DNA from: Acidimicrobiia bacterium
GTDB lineage: Bacteria > Actinomycetota > Acidimicrobiia > Spongiisociales > UBA5794
Assembly (NCBI GenBank): GCA_036396535.1
Contig: DASWKR010000030.1
Span: 94,771-158,770 of the forward strand
Reading direction: 5' to 3'
DNA: 64,000 bases
The number at the start of each line of letters is the position of its first letter. Positions within the stretch are counted from its first letter, which is position 1. The position numbers and the translations under genes were made by a program. The notes beneath the pieces were generated by a model. The model was not told the DNA's origin. It searched no databases and saw only the letters and a program-made list of their open reading frames with translations. Below are positions 61,050-64,000 of this stretch, piece after piece.

Positions 61050-61774
61050 GGCACGAGCTCGCCGAGGTCGGAGACGACGATGTCTGCCCCGGCGGCATGA
61101 AGCGCATCCGGGTCGCCGTGCCTGTCGACACCCACCACGAGCCCGAAACCACCCGCCCTTCCTGCTTCGACGCCGCTGATCGCATCTTCGACGACGACGC
61201 ACCCGGCCGGAGGAGTGTCGAGACGTCTCGCCGCCTCGAGGAACGGATCGGGCTTCGGCTTCCCCCGCAGGCCCACCTCGGCTGCGACGATCCCGTCCAC
61301 CCTGGCGTGGAACCTGTCGAGGATGCCGACGGAGCGCAGGACCGCTTCACAGTTCGCAGAGGCGGACACCACGGCGATCGGCATCTCGAGCTCGGCGAGG
61401 TGGTCGAGGAGCGCCAGCGAGCCCGGATACACGTCGGCGCCCTCGTCCTCGAGCACCGACTCGAAGAGGTCGTTCTTCAGGTTGCCGACCGCGCAAACGG
61501 TCTCGTATCCAGCCGGATCGCTCGGTTCTCCCCACGGGAGGTCGATCCCCCTCGAGTCGAGAAAGCTGGACACACCGTCGAAGCGGGGCTTGCCGTCCAC
61601 GTAGCGGCGGTAGTCCGAGTCGATGTCGAAGGGCTCCAAGCCCTCCTCGTGCTGCTCCAGGAATGAGTCGAATGCCCTCCGCCAAGCTGCCGAGTGCACC
61701 TTGGCTGTAGCGGTGAGCACGCCATCGAGGTCGAACAGCACTGCTCGGTATCTTTGCCAGTCGACGATCGCCAT
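61046..61774 (-). CDS. pgmB: Beta-phosphoglucomutase (HAD family)
   Basis: 242 residues from ATG 61774. HAD motif I is AVLFDLDGVLT (Asp15 nucleophile, Asp17), motif II VSASANC, motif III with Lys in GKPKPDPFL, and motif IV VEDAISGVEAGRAGG. The cap helix bundle (about 25-105) with FDIDSDYRRYVDGKPRFDGV SF-type sequence is that of beta-phosphoglucomutase. It turns beta-glucose-1-phosphate into glucose-6-phosphate. Its stop overlaps the GH65 start, so phosphorylase and mutase work as a pair. A triple 15-base repeat lies just upstream. Confidence 0.92.
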   Translation of the reverse strand: MAIVDWQRYRAVLFDLDGVLTATAKVHSAAWRRAFDSFLEQHEEGLEPFDIDSDYRRYVDGKPRFDGVSSFLDSRGIDLPWGEPSDPAGYETVCAVGNLKNDLFESVLEDEGADVYPGSLALLDHLAELEMPIAVVSASANCEAVLRSVGILDRFHARVDGIVAAEVGLRGKPKPDPFLEAARRLDTPPAGCVVVEDAISGVEAGRAGGFGLVVGVDRHGDPDALHAAGADIVVSDLGELVP

Positions 61775-61794
61775 GGTCGGCCGCAGGCTACCGG

Positions 61795-61839
61795 GCCGCG
61801 CCCGACCGGACCGCGCCCGACCGGACCGCGCACGACCGG
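61795..61839. repeat. Three tandem 15-base units
   Basis: Three copies of ACCGCGCCCGACCGG (first base G in copy 1, one C-to-A change in copy 3) run at 61795-61809, 61810-61824 and 61825-61839. They lie 21 bases upstream of the beta-phosphoglucomutase start, in its likely 5' leader. Confidence 0.9.
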
Positions 61840-61980
61840 TCGGTACGACGTGCCGGCGGACTCCTCGGCTCGACTCGGACCGCGATACCCGTCGATCCAC
61901 GGCTCACGGATATGGGGCGAGCGACCCTTGACCACTCTGCGTGGTGATCCATACACTCCCACACGAGAGAAGGGACGCCG

Positions 61981-64000
61981 GTGCGACGAGCGCTCATAGT
62001 CACCGCAGCCGTGCTGCTGGTCTCCTCCGTTTCCGTGGCGGCTGCCTCCGCCAAGCCGAATCCGGAACGATCGTGGATCGTCACGCTCGCCCCGGGTGCC
62101 AAGGGCAACCGTAAGGCAATGGTCGACGCCGTCGACGGCGAGGTGGACCACGTCTTCAAGAAGGTCCTGAACGGCTTCTCGTTCCGCGGCACCGAGGCGG
62201 CAGCCCGTGCCATCGCCCGCAACCCGGCGGTGCAGAGCGTCACGCCGGACGGCGTGATGCGGATCGCAGAGCCCGCCCCGGACGGTATCGCCAGGATCGC
62301 GGCGAGCGCCGCCCACGCCGCCGGGTACGTGGGTGAGCAACCAGACGGGACGCCCGTGCGGATCGCGATCGTCGACACCGGGATCATGGCCACCCACCCG
62401 GACCTCGCCGCCAATGTCGACGTCGACCAAGGGATCAACTGCATCGACCAGACGAAGAGCCCGGCGGACGACCACGGCCACGGCACACACGTCGCCGGCA
62501 CGGCCGCCGCCGCCCTCAACGGCGTCGGCGTTGTCGGCGGAGCGCCGAGCGCTTCGCTGGTCGCCGTGAAGTCCATCAACGCCGCAGGCTCCGGCACGGA
62601 CGCCGAGATCATCTGCGGGCTCGACCACATCCTGGCTCTCTATCAGGCGGACGGCATCCCGACCGTCGTCAACATGAGCCTCGGTGAGGCGAGAGCTGAA
62701 GGGGCGGGATGTGACTCCTCTCCCCTCCACCAGGCGATCTGCCGGCTCGAGTCGGCGGGGATCGTTGTCGTCGCCGCGATCGGCAATGACTCGTCCGACG
62801 GGTCCAACTTCTTCCCAGCCGCCTATCCCGAGACGATCGCCGTATCTGCTTTCGTCGACCTCGACGGCACCCCTGCCGCGACCGGCTGCGACTTCCGGAT
62901 CGACGTGTTCTTCCAATGCGACGAGACCCTCGCCTCGTTCAGCAACTACGGGTCCCGCGTCGACGTGACCGCCCCCGGAACCTGGATCACTTCGACGACG
63001 CTTGGTGGCGGCTACGGGGACAACTCCGGGACGTCGATGGCTTCCCCGCACGTTGCCGGTGTGGCTGCCCTTCTCCTTGGAGCCAATCCCGGGCTGCTCC
63101 CCGGTGAGGTGAAGGACATCCTGCGCGACACGGGCGAGTGCCCGGACGGTTCCGAAGCGGGGGCTGCCACGTGCGCCGGGCACGGCCAGTGGCAGATGAG
63201 CGCCTTCTTCGGGGGCACCAACCCCGACCCCGACGGGATTCCCGAGCCATTGGTGAACGCCATGCGCGCCGTGGACGCGGCCGCCGGAGCCGTACCCGGC
63301 GACGCCCGCCCGACCGTCGCCATCGCATCGCCTGCTGGCGGAGCCGTCGTCTCCGGCGCCGCCTCGCCCATCACGGCGACTGCCACGGACGACAACGGCG
63401 TGTCGCAGGTCGAGTTCCTCGTCGACGGCGCGTCGATCGGGGTCGACACGTCCGAGCCATACGAAGCGACCTGGGACACGACGGCGGCACCGGACGGGCC
63501 GCACACGGTGGCCGCCACTGCGACCGACACGGTCGGCCAGACGAGGACGGCCCAGGTCGAGGTCGTCGCCGACAACGCTCCGCCCGCCGTCGCCATCACC
63601 TCACCGGTGCCCGGCGAGGCCGTCTCGGGGACGTTCACCGTGACGGCTGACGCGTCCGACCCCAGCGGAGTCGCCCGGGTGGACTTCGCCGTCGACGGGC
63701 AGGCCATCGGAACGGACGACGCGGCGCCGTTCTCCGCTGCGTGGGACACGACCGGCTTGCCCGACGGGCCGCACGCCGTCACGGCAACGGCCGTCGACAA
63801 CACCGGAGCTCAGGCGTCGGATCAGGTTTCCGTGACGGTGGACCAGAGCGTCCCGTCGCACGCTGCGGTTGGGTATCTGGGGTTTGGGTCTGATGGGCGG
63901 TGGGGTCAGGACGGGTTCTCTGCGTCGTCGGCTGCGAAGTCGTTCTCGTGGCCGGGCGCCGACAGCTTCGAGGTGTCGATCGACGTCGAGGTGGGTGCCC
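61981..64000 (+). CDS. Secreted subtilisin-like S8 peptidase with Ig-like repeats (3' truncated)
   Basis: 673 codons are visible from GTG 61981 (AAGGGA 6 bases upstream), and the frame is still open at the window edge. A signal peptide (RRALIVTAAVLLVSSVSVAAASA) and an inhibitor-I9-like propeptide (about 30-98) precede the catalytic domain (about 103-395): Asp132 (VDTGI), His167 (DDHGHGTHVAG), oxyanion Asn269 and Ser352 (NSGTSMASPHVAG). Residues about 430-520 and 525-620 are two Big_7-like Ig domains (VAIASPAGGAVVSGAASPITATA, VEFLVDGASIG). The last visible 40 residues have a different codon style. It is likely exported and possibly surface bound through a missing C-terminus. The host target is unknown. 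Confidence 0.93.
   Translation, partial: MRRALIVTAAVLLVSSVSVAAASAKPNPERSWIVTLAPGAKGNRKAMVDAVDGEVDHVFKKVLNGFSFRGTEAAARAIARNPAVQSVTPDGVMRIAEPAPDGIARIAASAAHAAGYVGEQPDGTPVRIAIVDTGIMATHPDLAANVDVDQGINCIDQTKSPADDHGHGTHVAGTAAAALNGVGVVGGAPSASLVAVKSINAAGSGTDAEIICGLDHILALYQADGIPTVVNMSLGEARAEGAGCDSSPLHQAICRLESAGIVVVAAIGNDSSDGSNFFPAAYPETIAVSAFVDLDGTPAATGCDFRIDVFFQCDETLASFSNYGSRVDVTAPGTWITSTTLGGGYGDNSGTSMASPHVAGVAALLLGANPGLLPGEVKDILRDTGECPDGSEAGAATCAGHGQWQMSAFFGGTNPDPDGIPEPLVNAMRAVDAAAGAVPGDARPTVAIASPAGGAVVSGAASPITATATDDNGVSQVEFLVDGASIGVDTSEPYEATWDTTAAPDGPHTVAATATDTVGQTRTAQVEVVADNAPPAVAITSPVPGEAVSGTFTVTADASDPSGVARVDFAVDGQAIGTDDAAPFSAAWDTTGLPDGPHAVTATAVDNTGAQASDQVSVTVDQSVPSHAAVGYLGFGSDGRWGQDGFSASSAAKSFSWPGADSFEVSIDVEVGA

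Noticed and set aside
58872..61100. 742-codon open frame on the plus strand
   Set aside because: Antisense to the GH65 phosphorylase, which has catalytic motifs; the plus-strand product has low complexity.
61477..63504. 675-codon open frame on the minus strand
   Set aside because: Lies over the subtilisin gene and the mutase gene; the catalytic triad on the plus strand decides.

Overview
The window looks like chromosome from a high-GC actinomycete. Almost every codon ends in G or C, GTG starts and ATGA/GTGA stop-start overlaps are common, and gene neighbourhoods such as Nif3 plus C4 zinc-ribbon protein close to rnpB, F420-type LLM oxidoreductases, DUF3105, PspC and DUF4389 proteins fit Actinomycetota. 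Thr/Pro-rich linkers and the Tad locus layout would suit an uncultured Acidimicrobiia-like lineage, but no marker here fixes the class. I see no prophage, transposase or CRISPR array.

0-8 kb: the end of a membrane protein gene, RNase P RNA, a REC-PAS regulator, an aquaporin, a lipoprotein, a DUF457 membrane protein, the coupled zinc-ribbon and Nif3 genes, msrA, and a secreted RTX-repeat protein. 8-18 kb: a Tad (tight adherence) pilus operon on the minus strand: tadE, tadG-like, cpaB, cpaE, cpaF, a von Willebrand-TadB fusion, tadC, and last a DnaB-helicase-like ATPase. An orphan LuxR-type response regulator heads it. No Flp pilin or prepilin peptidase is present.

18-25 kb: ilvC, a secreted von Willebrand protein, a UbiB-type kinase, tRNA-Val(TAC), a membrane spermidine-synthase-like protein, a protein carrying a ParB-like motif, and a CoA-binding protein. 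25.5-32.5 kb: a small surface-glycan locus (flippase, phosphoglycosyl transferase, 4,6-dehydratase, DegT aminotransferase, FemAB/GNAT protein, sulfotransferase). 32.6-39 kb: an envelope-stress and signalling region: a PspC/LiaF-like protein diverging from a PspC-bearing histidine kinase with its response regulator, then a second histidine kinase overlapping the gene of a Thr-rich surface protein.

39-53 kb: metabolism and housekeeping: kbl-tdh threonine catabolism, quinone oxidoreductase and MaoC hydratase, a DUF5996 protein, a methyltransferase, a putative glycoside hydrolase lipoprotein, a GH1 beta-glucosidase, a solitary infA, a class-V aminotransferase with an LLM oxidoreductase, a NYN-LOTUS RNA-binding protein and a FAD oxidoreductase. 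Two related intergenic palindromes occur at 43.55 and 50.91 kb.

53-64 kb: sucrose-phosphate synthase with its phosphatase, a GNAT enzyme, a thioesterase, a DUF4389 membrane protein, an orphan phage/eCIS-type tail-tube protein translationally coupled to a small beta-rich protein, a GH65 disaccharide phosphorylase with beta-phosphoglucomutase, and the 5' part of a secreted subtilisin that runs off the right edge. The SPS/SPP and GH65/PGM pairs together suggest disaccharide storage or compatible-solute turnover. The items I would look at first are the DnaB-like ATPase in the Tad operon, the orphan tube protein and its partner, and the NYN-LOTUS protein.
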